Positions 46,801 through 58,800 of a stretch of 64,000 bases of DNA are shown here, in pieces. This stretch comes from Trema orientale (lineage: Eukaryota > Streptophyta > Magnoliopsida > Rosales > Cannabaceae), in the NCBI GenBank assembly GCA_002914845.1, contig JXTC01000090.1:528684-592683 (forward strand), read 5' to 3'. Both the position numbers and the translations under genes were made by a program. The notes under the pieces were generated by a model. That model searched no databases, was not told where the DNA came from, and was given only the letters and a program-made list of their open reading frames with translations. Numbering within the stretch: position 1 is the first letter of the stretch; each line of letters begins with the position of its first letter.

Positions 46801-49800
46801 CATCAGCTACGAAGTTACTGATAAATGATCAAAATCTACAATCTTTCATCCTAGCATAAAGTAGTAGGTCACTATCTGACAACTTCAAGAAAGCCCATCC
46901 AGACCCAAAAATATACAGCACTAGAGAGATCTATTTCAATAAACTAGAATCGTATAACTGTCTGCGTCTCTACTTTCAATTAAATTATTGTCGATTGCAC
47001 CTTTCTCTCTTCTAAACTATGCCGTGTGTTCCTGTAAATTATTTTCTAATGAAAAAAAAATAGAAATAAAGGTAAGACAATATAGTAAGAAACTTATTCA
47101 CATAACTTAAATAAATTTCACTGTCAGTCCATAAATTTCGACACAAGTCTCATTTAATTCCTAAACTGAAAAATCAGACATTGTTTTACTCCCAAATTGT
47201 ATAATTTGGTTCCCACAATCTCATTGTTTTAATCAAATAAGTCTGTTCATACCGTTTTGCCAAATATATATATATATATATATACACATATATATATGAG
47301 TGTGTGTGTCTATAGATATCCCAGAAACCTCCACACTCTATATTTGAGTTCAAAGTTGAACAGAGTCCTCCCGCCATATATCACTTTGTAAATGTCGATT
47401 ACAAACAGGGGCACATGACACAAAACATACCCTCTGCTGAGGCTAAAACAGCAGGGCTCATCCTAACCTGATACACTGCCTATCCAGTCAAGTCTATACT
47501 TAATTCAAACTAATGTCACGCTCACCATATTAAAAGTCACAATTGGCCTTGCAAGCTCGGTATCTAAGTAGGCAAGTTATCATATGAGTGCAACCCAATT
47601 TTCTAGAGTTTGCCCCCCAACTTGTAAAATTCATAGCAGAGCTAGGACTTGCTGGCAAACCCTTTCTTCATGTGGGTGGATATTCTAAAGCAAGACAAGG
47701 CTTCCAAGAAGAAGCTTATTATGATCAATGCTCACTACTATGACAATGATGACGTCATTTTGTGCATGCTGCCTCCATTACACATCTACTTGTTGAACTT
47801 GGAGCTGCAATTCTAATGATGCAAATGCGTCGTTGATGGAACTGATGTGGAAATACAAGGTGAGCATTTCACTAATTCTCCCACCCATCATGTTGGCAAG
47901 TGCAACATACATGTCTTCTGCACAGCCAGCTTTCCATAATAACAATTGCACCCCCATTCCACTCACTTAGGATTCCTCATTTTTTCCTTCTATTTCTTCA
48001 ACATAAAGAGATTTTTTGGGTTAAGAAGTAGTTGTTCCTGTTTACTGCCATTTAATCACAAGTGATTTCATAAAGATAACAGATAAGACACATGAGTGTC
48101 AGATGCCCTTTCCATTAACATATCTAACGGAAGTGTATAAATGGACTAGCAAAAACAAAACATATTAATTTAGAGATGCAAATGTCTAATTTTGGAGTTT
48201 ACAAACTAAATGAGAGTTTCGTCAAAGTTTAGAACTAATGAAATTAATCACAGTAACTTTGCCACACCAGTTTGCTGAAACTAACTAAAACTGCACATCA
48301 TCTCTGTTTCAATAACTCAAGATTTGAGGTATTGACTGTACTAGTAAAAAATTGAATTGTTTTCCAGCCAATTAGACAATTAATTAACAAGAAAACAAGA
48401 TAATTGTTTCTTACTTGCAACTGTGTGCGAACATGATCCAGCTTTGATTCCTGAAAATTTTATAAAACCAGTTAACTGACATTAAATTTAAAACAAAACC
48501 AGAAGGACAAGAGTACAATGAGTAATAATTTTATACTTGGTCCTGAAGTGCTTCTTTAAGCTGTGAAACCAGTGAAACCCTAGTTGCCTCAGCACTTTCA
48601 AGTTGCCCAATACACTGAGTGAGTAAATTTTCCTGCTCTTGCAGCTCATCTAGAAATCCAGATCCCTGCTGATTACCTGATAATAAAAATTAACATAGGG
48701 AGAAGAGATAGAGGGGTGGGGAGAGAGAGAGGGAATGAGAAGACAAAAGAAAAAGAGAGAGACATGAATAGAAATTGTCTAATAACCATTATACACGTAC
48801 AAATTATTAGATAGTACAGCTGGATTTTCTTGCAAACCCATCTTTTGCAAGTTTTTGAATGATAATCTAAGTGTGCATCTTGAGCCTTTAAGTTTCATCT
48901 AGAAGTCGGTTGTTCCTTCCAAGATTAAAGTTTTTGGGTAATTAGTGGAACAGAAGGAAGGGACAGGTTATTAGATAGTACAGCTAGCTTTTCTTGCAAA
49001 CCCATCTTTTGCAAATTTTTGAACGATAATCTAAGTGTGCATCTTGAGCCTTTAAGTTTCATCTAGTAGTCGGTTGTTCCTTCCAAGATTAAAGTTTTCA
49101 GGTACCTAGTGGCTTTGAATAGAATAAATACACACAATAGTGTTCAAGAAAGAAAGATATGTCAAACTGTTTTTCCAGGATGGTGTGTTCTATGTAAGAA
49201 AGAAGACGATAGTGTATGGATTTAGGTTTGGATGGTCTATCCCAAGGAGCTACTCTGATTTTTCGAATGGAGATTTGTCTTGGTTTATAATAAAAGATGA
49301 AAGATTCTTTGGAATTGATTTGTACTGGCAAGTATGTTGGCTGTGTGGTTGGACAGAAATAAAAAGATTTTTGAAGATGCCGAGGAGCATATCAAGTCAA
49401 TATGGATATAATTAAGTATTGGATTGCCACACGGCTTAAAAATGTAAGAGTATTTAGTATATTTTTGCTTTCTGATCTTTTAAGAGAACGACAAGTCTTG
49501 ATCTAGTATAGTTTGGTTTTGAAATTGTGGGTTGCTTTTCTGGGTTTTGGTGGAAAGATAATTTTTTTTTGTCCTCTCATTTTTGATAAAAGTAGTTTCG
49601 TTTCTTATCAAGAAAAAAACTGTACGACTCAAAGACTTGAAAATTTCTAAAGTTAACTTAGGATGAGTACATCATCCACTACGGATTTGTCTCACAGTTC
49701 ATCTAAGTTGATGATTATGTTTGGAATAGCTTACAAAAGATATTAATGGTTCTTGATGGCAATTTGGGTTAGCAAGGTGTGGTCCGGAAGGTTTGGTACG

Positions 49801-52800
49801 AGAAATCAGGGTAAGATTAGGGTGAAAGAAGTTATAACAGTGCAGTACTGTAGTTTGAAGAACAACGTAAAGCCTGGTAGGTGAAAATACTGTTTTATTT
49901 TCATGCCTCACATGACTTCAATTAGTAAAACACCCAATAGTAAGTACACTTGAGTAAATCATAAGCAAACAAAAGTACAACAAAATGAGAAAATAAGACC
50001 AAATGTGATGCAGGGATACTATTCCTTTGTTTGATTGGTCTTAATACATAGGAATAACCATTTCAATGGAATGCCTTTTCCCTTATTTTGGTGGAATTGG
50101 CATTATATAAATGAGAGGAATGACCATTTCATTCCTACTTTTTTCCACAAATTCCACACTTTAATTTTACTCAAACACTACCTACTTAACACCCTCATTT
50201 TCTCTGCTCCATCCCTCTACACTTTATCTCTCCTCCCTCTTCTCTCTACACTCTCTCTCCCCCTTCCTACTATCTCCCACCACTCTCTCCTTTCTCCCTA
50301 TACTTTTTATCTCTACATTATCTCTCTCCTACCTCTCTTATCACTTTATCTCTCCTCACTTATCTCAAACTCTCTCCTCACTCTTGCTACTTTCTCTCTC
50401 CTTCCTCTCTCTACTTTTTTTCTCTCCACTCTTTCTACTTTCTTTCTACCTTCTCTATCCTCCCTCTCTCTAGTTTTATTCTCTCCTCTTTTTCTACTCT
50501 CTCCCCTCCCTCCTCTCTCTAAACTCTCTCATCTTGCTCTTATAATTTTCTCTCTCCTCCCTATTTTCTCTCACCTTCAATGTCTGCCTTTCTCTTACCA
50601 ATTACTCTCTCCTCATTTTCTATAGGCTTTAACTATACATCATTTAACAATTAAGTATTTGTCACAATATAATTCACATCATGCCATTCCATAGTTTATG
50701 TAACATTCTAACAGAACAATTGAAATTAGTTCTTTATTCCTTCGATTCTGTTCTCATTGCCATTACCATTACAATTTCTATTCCAAAAATGCAACCAAAC
50801 AGCACCTACGGATTTGCTTGGCAGCATTCGTGTTTTCTTTTTTTCTTTTTTTCTTTTTTTTTTTTTTTCGTTTCAAAAAGTAAAATGGATGATGGAGATT
50901 TTATAAAACAACATCTTGAGGAAATTGTCACCCTTCATTTCACCTTTATAAACAAAAAAACGCCAACAACCACCCCCAAAATACAACAACAGGCCTACAA
51001 GACTACTACTCATCAAGAACAACCAACCAACAAGATACAAACGTTCAATGTCTGCCTTTCTCTTACCAATTACTCTCTNTTTTTTTTTTTTTTTTCGTTT
51101 CAAAAGTAAAATGGATGATGGAGATTTTATCAAACAACATCTTGAGGAAATTGTCACCCTTCATTTCACCTTTATAAACAAAAAGACAATGCCAAGCACG
51201 CCCTAAATATAACCACATGAGGCCTAGAGTTCTATTCCTCATGGAGACCTACCTAGCTATATGCTAGAGTTTACTGCCACCCAAAGATTGTCAGGTTCAG
51301 TGGCAGGGCAAGTATCAATAAAAACAAATAAATTTATATACAGGTTCCAGAAAAGAAAAAATATTAATTATCTGAGCTAATGAACCAAAAACAAGTTCAG
51401 AGGACACAATTAAAGTGATTGGATTGAAAAAAAAAAAATACACAATATCAAAACTAGAAATGTTGGTAGCCAATGTATGTGCAAAAGAGTTAGGTGACAT
51501 GCATATTTGCTAGTATATTTTGTATCCTAATACTGCAACCAACTTAAGTAGCTGGAGCAATGTATCTATTACTAAGAACTGTTTTTAAATTTCCGCAGCA
51601 GAAAAGTTTCTTTTCAGATTTCCACACTCCAAAGTGAAACCTTTACCTTGAGTCAAGGCATTTTCAGCATCTTCTTCAAGTTTTCCTACATATTGCAGAG
51701 CTGTGCTACACTTGTTTAAAGCAGCCTCCTCATTAACATGTTCATCAAGGACAGACTGAAATGCAGTAATAATTTTTTCTGGCAGACCTCCAACAGAGAG
51801 TTTCTGGAGTTAAATGACCACTGAAAGTCATGTCCAAGATCGCAATTAATAAAGAAAAAGTATTAAACAGCTCGGTACTTACAATCCGTACTGAATGTGC
51901 ATCCCTCTTGACTATCTTGATAGGATTTGAACTCTTTACTTGGCTTATGGAAATAGGAGGAGGATTTTTACCCAGAATTTCATCTTTAAGACTCTGCCCT
52001 CGAGAACCAAAAACTTTTCTTTCTTCCCAAATGTCAACCTGAACAAATCAAAATATTACTGATCCAAAACCAAAATAAGATATCTGAGGGGAAAAGAAAA
52101 ACAAAATAACCAAAAAAAGAAACTCCATCTAGCTTAGTTGAAAGTGAAGCAAATAGACAAACCAATATTGAATCGAATTACTCTATATATTACAAAAGGA
52201 TTCTAAGTGATTAAAACTTGTTCGACACATCACCAGAGATGAGATCATGTGGCTTCATGTTGAAGGTCTTTGGGACTAGTAAGCAAAAAACTGTCTCCAC
52301 CTTAAAGGATTGACAACGCAATCCAACTAATGTGCCAAATGCATCAGCCCCGTGTTCGTCTTGTATTGACTGATTCAAACTGGTCCATTAGTCAGAGAAA
52401 AATGAAGCCTACCAAATGATAAAACTTTCCTACGGCCACCACGTGGAGCCTAGTGTTAATCAAATAATTTCAATCTACCAAATTCTTTTAGAACTTACAA
52501 ATCATCCATAAACAAAAACCGTATTGATATAAAATAGTATTACAGAATTAACAGTATCAGAAACACCTAGTCCTTTTTAAAATAGTAATACAGATGATCT
52601 CTCAATTTGTGAGACTTCTAATTTTACTTGGAAATCACCTATTCCTAACAGAGTCAAAGTTCTTGCTTGGCTAGTACATCATAGAAAGAACAACACTTGT
52701 GAATTGGTGCAAAAGGAAAAGACCTCATCTTGCTTTTTCACCCTCTTCGGGTGTGATTGATAAGTCTTGCCAAGCCACCTATATTCTTCGCATATGTGAG

Positions 52801-55800
52801 GCATGGCAAACAGTTTGGTCTAGGATTCTTAGAAGCGTGTAAAAGTGTGTAGGAGGGGAGGAGTTCGAATCCTACTTAGACCAATTTATGCATAACTTTC
52901 ATAATAAAAAAAAATTAAAGAAAAAATGAAACAGGGCCGCTAATGTGTATGGTGACCGTGCTAAATTCTTCCCATCGAGATGGTTGCTGAGGTGTAGGTA
53001 GTGTTGACATTGTTCAGTTGCAGAGAATATAGTTAGCTATGTTTTGACTGTTCAGAGGTCGCTGGGGAATGATGGGTGGGAAAATATTAGGGAGAGAGAA
53101 GGTCAAACTGGGGGTGAAGATTATTTCTAGCTTTTGTCAGAGCTGAACTCTAAAGGGAGAGGAGTCTCTCGAAAACTCCCCAGTTCAGTAATTTACTACT
53201 CTTTTCCTTTCTACTCTAGCATTATGAATTCAATAAAAAGGAACTGCCATCATCTTTCGAGTTCCATTGGTTGTTTTCTAGTTCTCTGTTAATTTCTTTG
53301 CCCGTGTGTCTGAGTTTGGGTTTGCAGGTTCTACCAGTGATGTGCAAGAAAGGTAGTGAAACATTGGATTGCCGGTTTTTGCATTGTAGTGTAGCCAATT
53401 ATGGTGTACACATTTGATACAAGCAAATTTTGCTTGGTGTTACCCGAAAGGTAAAATGCATTAATGATTGAGAAGCGTGTCTATTTTGATAAGAGGAAGA
53501 TGGCTGTTGTACTGTGCAATTGTGTTGTGGCAAAACTAGCAATCTTTTGCATTATATGGTCGAAAAGAATTTTCTTTTTTTTTTTTTTTGGGACAAGAAA
53601 CAGTTGTTTATTAATGTGGAAAAGTACAATAAGATGATAAGATATCATCAAGGGATTAAATCCCAAGGCACCAACCTCTAACTAAAACAGAGAAAGGAAT
53701 ATCCTTAAACTCTTTTGCATTATGAATCCACAATGCTACCCATGATTTCACTCTATCCCACAAGGCATCTTCATTTTCTTTCACACTTTCAAAAATCAGA
53801 GTGCCCAACAAGTAGCCAAGGTAGTCATATTCCACAGCTGCTTCCTTCTAGGACTGAGTCTTCCCAATCCTACTAGTTGCTTGAAGATATGATGATAATG
53901 TAGAGGCCAAACCCAACAAACCCCAAAATCTATCAGCATCTTTGACCACATTGCTGAAGCAAAGGGACAGTGAAGAAACAAGTGGTCCCTCACCTCGGCA
54001 ATTCTTCCACACATAACGCACCAGCCTAGTGAAAGAAGGGAAAGGGACATGCGCCTTTGTAGGACCTCATGTGCGTTTAGCTTACCCAATACTAACAACC
54101 AGCTGAAGTTTCATAGGGCAAGACGANGAATTATCACCGTGGTAACTTTAGTTTTGCAAATAAGGATTGGCAAAAGAACCTCCCCGACTTGTCTGAGTGC
54201 CAAACTCTTTTGTCGACATCTTCAACATGACATCTCACTCCCTCCAATGCTAAAATCAGATTGGAAACCTCCTCCAATTCCCTTTCACTGAGGCTTTGAG
54301 AGAAGCCTAAACTCCAAGAATATCGCCCTGAACTGATAAAGTGCTCCAACCTTCTAAGAGAGGATATGATCTCATTTTTCGAAGATGCCAGTCTGTACAA
54401 ACGAGGAAGACAATTCACCATTGTAGACTCGCCGACCCACCCATCTTCCCAAAAGCGAACTTTGTGGCCATTTCCCAATTTGTAACTAACGTGATTGAGA
54501 AAGTCATTAGAGCATCTGGAAATACCCTAGATACCTCCTAGGAGTCCCACACATTCGCGCTAAGACCGTATTTACTTTTTATGACTCTACCCCAGAGGGT
54601 ATCCCGCTCAGTAGGGAATCTCCATAGCCATTTGGTAATCAATGCTTCCCAGGCTTTGGTGACGAAGGAATTTATGGATTTTCCACTATTTAATCATTCT
54701 CAACTAGAAAAACACTTTGTTCTCGATGTTTAGATTTGTGAACGTTCTTTCAATTAGTGGTCGTGTCTTATATGCCGGTTTGATTCAGACACCTGAATGG
54801 GTACATTCAAATGGGTGTTCATTTCAACAATTCTAGTTTTTCTATTCAAATAGGTGTTTGGTCTAACAATTCAACTTTTTCATTCAAATATCATATCAGT
54901 ACTTCAAAAATTGGAATGGTTTTTTTCTTCTTGAAATGAAAATGGAGGCCCCCTAGTATTTGAATATTACATTCCAATGTCTCTCATTCTAATTATAACT
55001 CACTCTATTCCACTACACCTCAAATGTCTCCCATTCCAATTATAATTGTCCCTCGCACTTTAGAATACCTTATCATCTTCTCTGATTTGTACGTAAGGTA
55101 ATCATCTTAATAAAAATTTTGCTTCTTAAAAAAAGAAAATACTACAAAACGGACAAATAGAGACAAGCAATTCACCGGAACATGAAACTAAAAGAAATTA
55201 CAAAAACAACCTCTGAATCCCTTAACTGATCAGGGGAAAAAAAAAAACAAAAGGAAACAAAAGACCTGAATTCAGATTACATTATCTTCAAAAAGTCTTT
55301 CGTTCTTTTCTAAACATAATCCCTACAAAACTGCAAGGTCAACATTATCATAAAATTCTCTTTCTTATTCAGCTCACACCCATAGATACCCCACCCAATT
55401 AATCAACATACCAAGTAATCACCAAAACAGCTTTGACCTCTTTCCACACCTTCCTCCACAAATTTATCAAGAATTAACAATTGACAAAGACATGATCGCT
55501 GTATCACCATGTTTCTTACAAAAAAAAAAAAAAAAGTCCCAGGGAGAAGCTTGAAATGACATTCTCTTCTGTAGGACATGGAGGGTGTTGATTTTGCACA
55601 CTTGTAATAACAATCCAAACACATTGATAATTGGAGGTTCATGAGCCTTCAACTAAATTGAAACGGCTAAAACGAACTAAAAGAAACATCATTTGATAAT
55701 CTAAGGAAGATTGATTTAAAGGAAAAACATTGAGATATGTCTAGCAACCACTTCCTTCCATCTTCAGTACTGTTGCAAATAATTACATTCCCCACCCTAT

Positions 55801-58800
55801 CAAGATGTTCCAATCCATGACCGCCCTTCACATGGACCTTTCTCTCAAGCTATAAAGAAGAACCCTTTTTTTTTCAAAGAAACAGGTATATTATCAATTA
55901 TAATATAAAGATCACAACAGTGGAAATTTCTTGGAAAATATCCCAACTTTGATTGATGTCATGCATTATTATTCAATGATATATTGATTTCAATATAAAG
56001 ATGAGGACAGTGGAAACCAAANTATTCAATGATATATTGATTTTAATATAAAGATGAGGACAGTGGAAACCAAAATGTCCCCAAAAAGTTTTCTTGGAAA
56101 ATATCCCAACTTTGATTTATGTCATGGATTATTATTCAATGATATATTGTCACCTTTTTGTATTTTCTCTCCTTTATTAATAAAATTTGTCCTGTTTCTT
56201 ATTTATTTAAAAAAAATAATAAGACACTGAGATAATTCAAACAGGCCCCTTGACTACAGTGCATTCTAGAGTTCAAGGTCATTTAAATCCTACAATTACC
56301 TAAAATAATTACTCAACAAATAATAGACTTGTAGCCTATTTTAGCAAATAATATTATTTTATCCCAGGCATCATAGATTTGACTAAATTCCATGGCACAT
56401 CCATTTTTTCCTAAAGAAACTTTGTACTTTTAATTAAATAAAGAAACGACGAAAACAACGAAACAAAGGAAGACTAAAATTCCCTGGATAAGAACAAACA
56501 CATGCAAAATACATGTCCCACTTGGAAGAACAACTAAATTGCTTACATACCACATCCTAGGTAATTAATCAAACATTACTAAGATCCTTTCCCCTACTCA
56601 CCCTCCAGTCTTTCCTACACAAAGTTGGCACTCTTTCAAACTCAAACTCTCAATCAAACCAAACATCCCACACCCACAATAACTACCCTTGGTTTTCCTA
56701 AAAAGAAACTCAATAATCTCGATCTCAACCTCAACCCAATAGGCCAATAGTAAGATGGGGTAAAACCTTAAAATCACATAAACATTCCTCAATGATACTG
56801 ACAATAAACCTATTTTCTCCCCTTGATGAGCCAAGATTTTATTATCACTATTCATAAGATCATTTCATGATTTTTTTTTTTTTTTTTGTGATAGGAAACA
56901 GAAAAATTTGATTGCAAAAAGAAAGTTACAGAAAGATGATAAGACATCATCTAAAAGAAAAGTTAAGAAAATAAAACTACAACCAAATAGACCAATCTCT
57001 ACAAAAATCCGAAAAAGAAAACTCCTTAAAATCTCTGGAGTCATAGACCCACAAAGCAACATAATATTTTACTCTCTCCTATATAGAGTCGATCTCCCAT
57101 CTAACATCATCCAAAATTCTATCATTCCCTTTCATCTAAAGTGACCAACATATAGCCATAACAGCCACATTCCAAAGCTTTTTGCTCTTATCTTTCTCGC
57201 AGCCAATCCCCACAATATGGAGAAAAACACTCTGACATTCCAGTGGCCAAACCCAAGAAACCCCAAACTCCAAAAGTATTCCTGACCATAATGCTTACGC
57301 AAAAGAACAATGTATAAATAAATGATTCCGATAGTCATTGCTCTTCCCACATAGAACACACCAACCAGAAGATAAGGCTAGAAATGGTTTACGCTTTTGA
57401 AGCACCTCATGTATATTTAATTTGCCTAGAGCTAGCAACCAACAAAACACTTTCACTTCATGATAAAATTTATGAAAAGGAACCTATATGATTGACCACA
57501 TCCTACACGTGATCTTGTCTCTTCCAACCCACGCACACTCAAAGGGAAGCCCACCACAAACAATTGCTCTCAAGAACGTAGAAATGGCCTTTCTAGTGTC
57601 ATTGAAAAGTCAGTACATGATATCATGTGAACCCCATATAGTCATCAAATCAACTTGAGAACCAAATAACCATTTTTTAACCTTCAAGACACAAACCAAA
57701 ACACATAAGCTTCTCTTGCTTTTTGCAACCCACAACATTTTTTTTAATAAGACAAAACCCCCCTACAATTTGATGCCCAAATTTTGACAGCAACAAATAA
57801 AGAGTTACACTCCTAAGTAACAAAACCCATACAAGCCATGAATAATTACGATAGAACCTATATAAGCCATGATTAATCACATGTCTTATCATTCTAACAA
57901 ACTCAACATGGATGATTTTTTAATTTTTCTACCTTTTATTTTTTTTTTTTTTTTTTGTGGTAGGAAACATGGATAACAATCTGAATTCCATTTACTCTGT
58001 TTCCTTTTGGATTTTCCATTTTTTGCATGCATTTTGTATCTGAACAGAGATAGACCCCATGAGGACTGTCTTATAAACATCTCAGTAACTATTGCTTTTA
58101 AAGGAAAACATTTTGCTAACTGAAAAAAAAAAAAAAAAAAAAACCACTAGTAACTAATAAAGTACTCTTTCCGTCAAGTAAGATTTAAGAAGAGAGAGAA
58201 TTCATTAGTATCTTGAAGGCACTACTTCGTACGTAATTTCCAAATTCACATCAAGCCGCTATAGAGAAATATACATTATGCTTAGCAACTCCAAAGTCTT
58301 AGTTATATAAATATTCTGATGTTAAGAGCAGGAACTAAGAGTAGACTGTTCACAAAATAATATTGGACTCACCAGTCTGGTAGCCACTTTCTTTCCATGT
58401 TCATCTCCGTGTTCGTAAACATGCTTGAGAGCTGCAGGAAGAACTTTCCAGAATTCATTCACAAATTCACTGCCCTTTCTTCTACTATTTTGCAAGATAT
58501 CATTGGCCAAGTATAGAAAAGATATGCGCTGCTCTCGCTGGGAAGAGTTGAAGAACTTTTCCCATGTTTCAACTATCAGTTTAGCCTTCTTTCGGTAAGA
58601 GATACACCATCGAGACAACGCTGATCAGATGGTTAAAGAAATACATACCATGATATAACAGACCAGTAAGAAAGAAGATCACTGCTCAAAGAAAACATCA
58701 CAAAACAAAAAAAGTCTAAAATCTTCTGATTCTAGAGCAATGCAATCATCGGATTTTGCAGTTCATTACATCCTAAAACTGAAATTTCTACTGATTTTCA

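Larger units (their letters stand above)
44784..48414 (-). other. CID last intron (3.6 kb)
   Basis: This lies between GTAAGAAAC at 48414 and the acceptor CTCTGTGCAG at 44784. Bases 44790-47100 show no gene or clear repeat boundary. A probable MULE-type element occupies 47107-48245. Confidence 0.6.
52039..58372 (-). other. CID second intron (6.3 kb), transposon-rich
   Basis: The donor GTGAGTCC at 58372 and the acceptor TTGTTCAG at 52039 bound the longest intron. It contains LINE fragments at 52577-52830 (plus), 53570-54690, 56868-57660 and 57939-57970 (minus), and a duplication with an N at 55915-56150. Bases 54700-55900 hold no recognised element except short AT-rich sequence. Confidence 0.7.

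Noticed and set aside
50035-50625. 196-codon plus-strand frame
   Set aside because: It encodes only Leu/Ser/Pro-rich sequence from the CT tract, within a CID intron.
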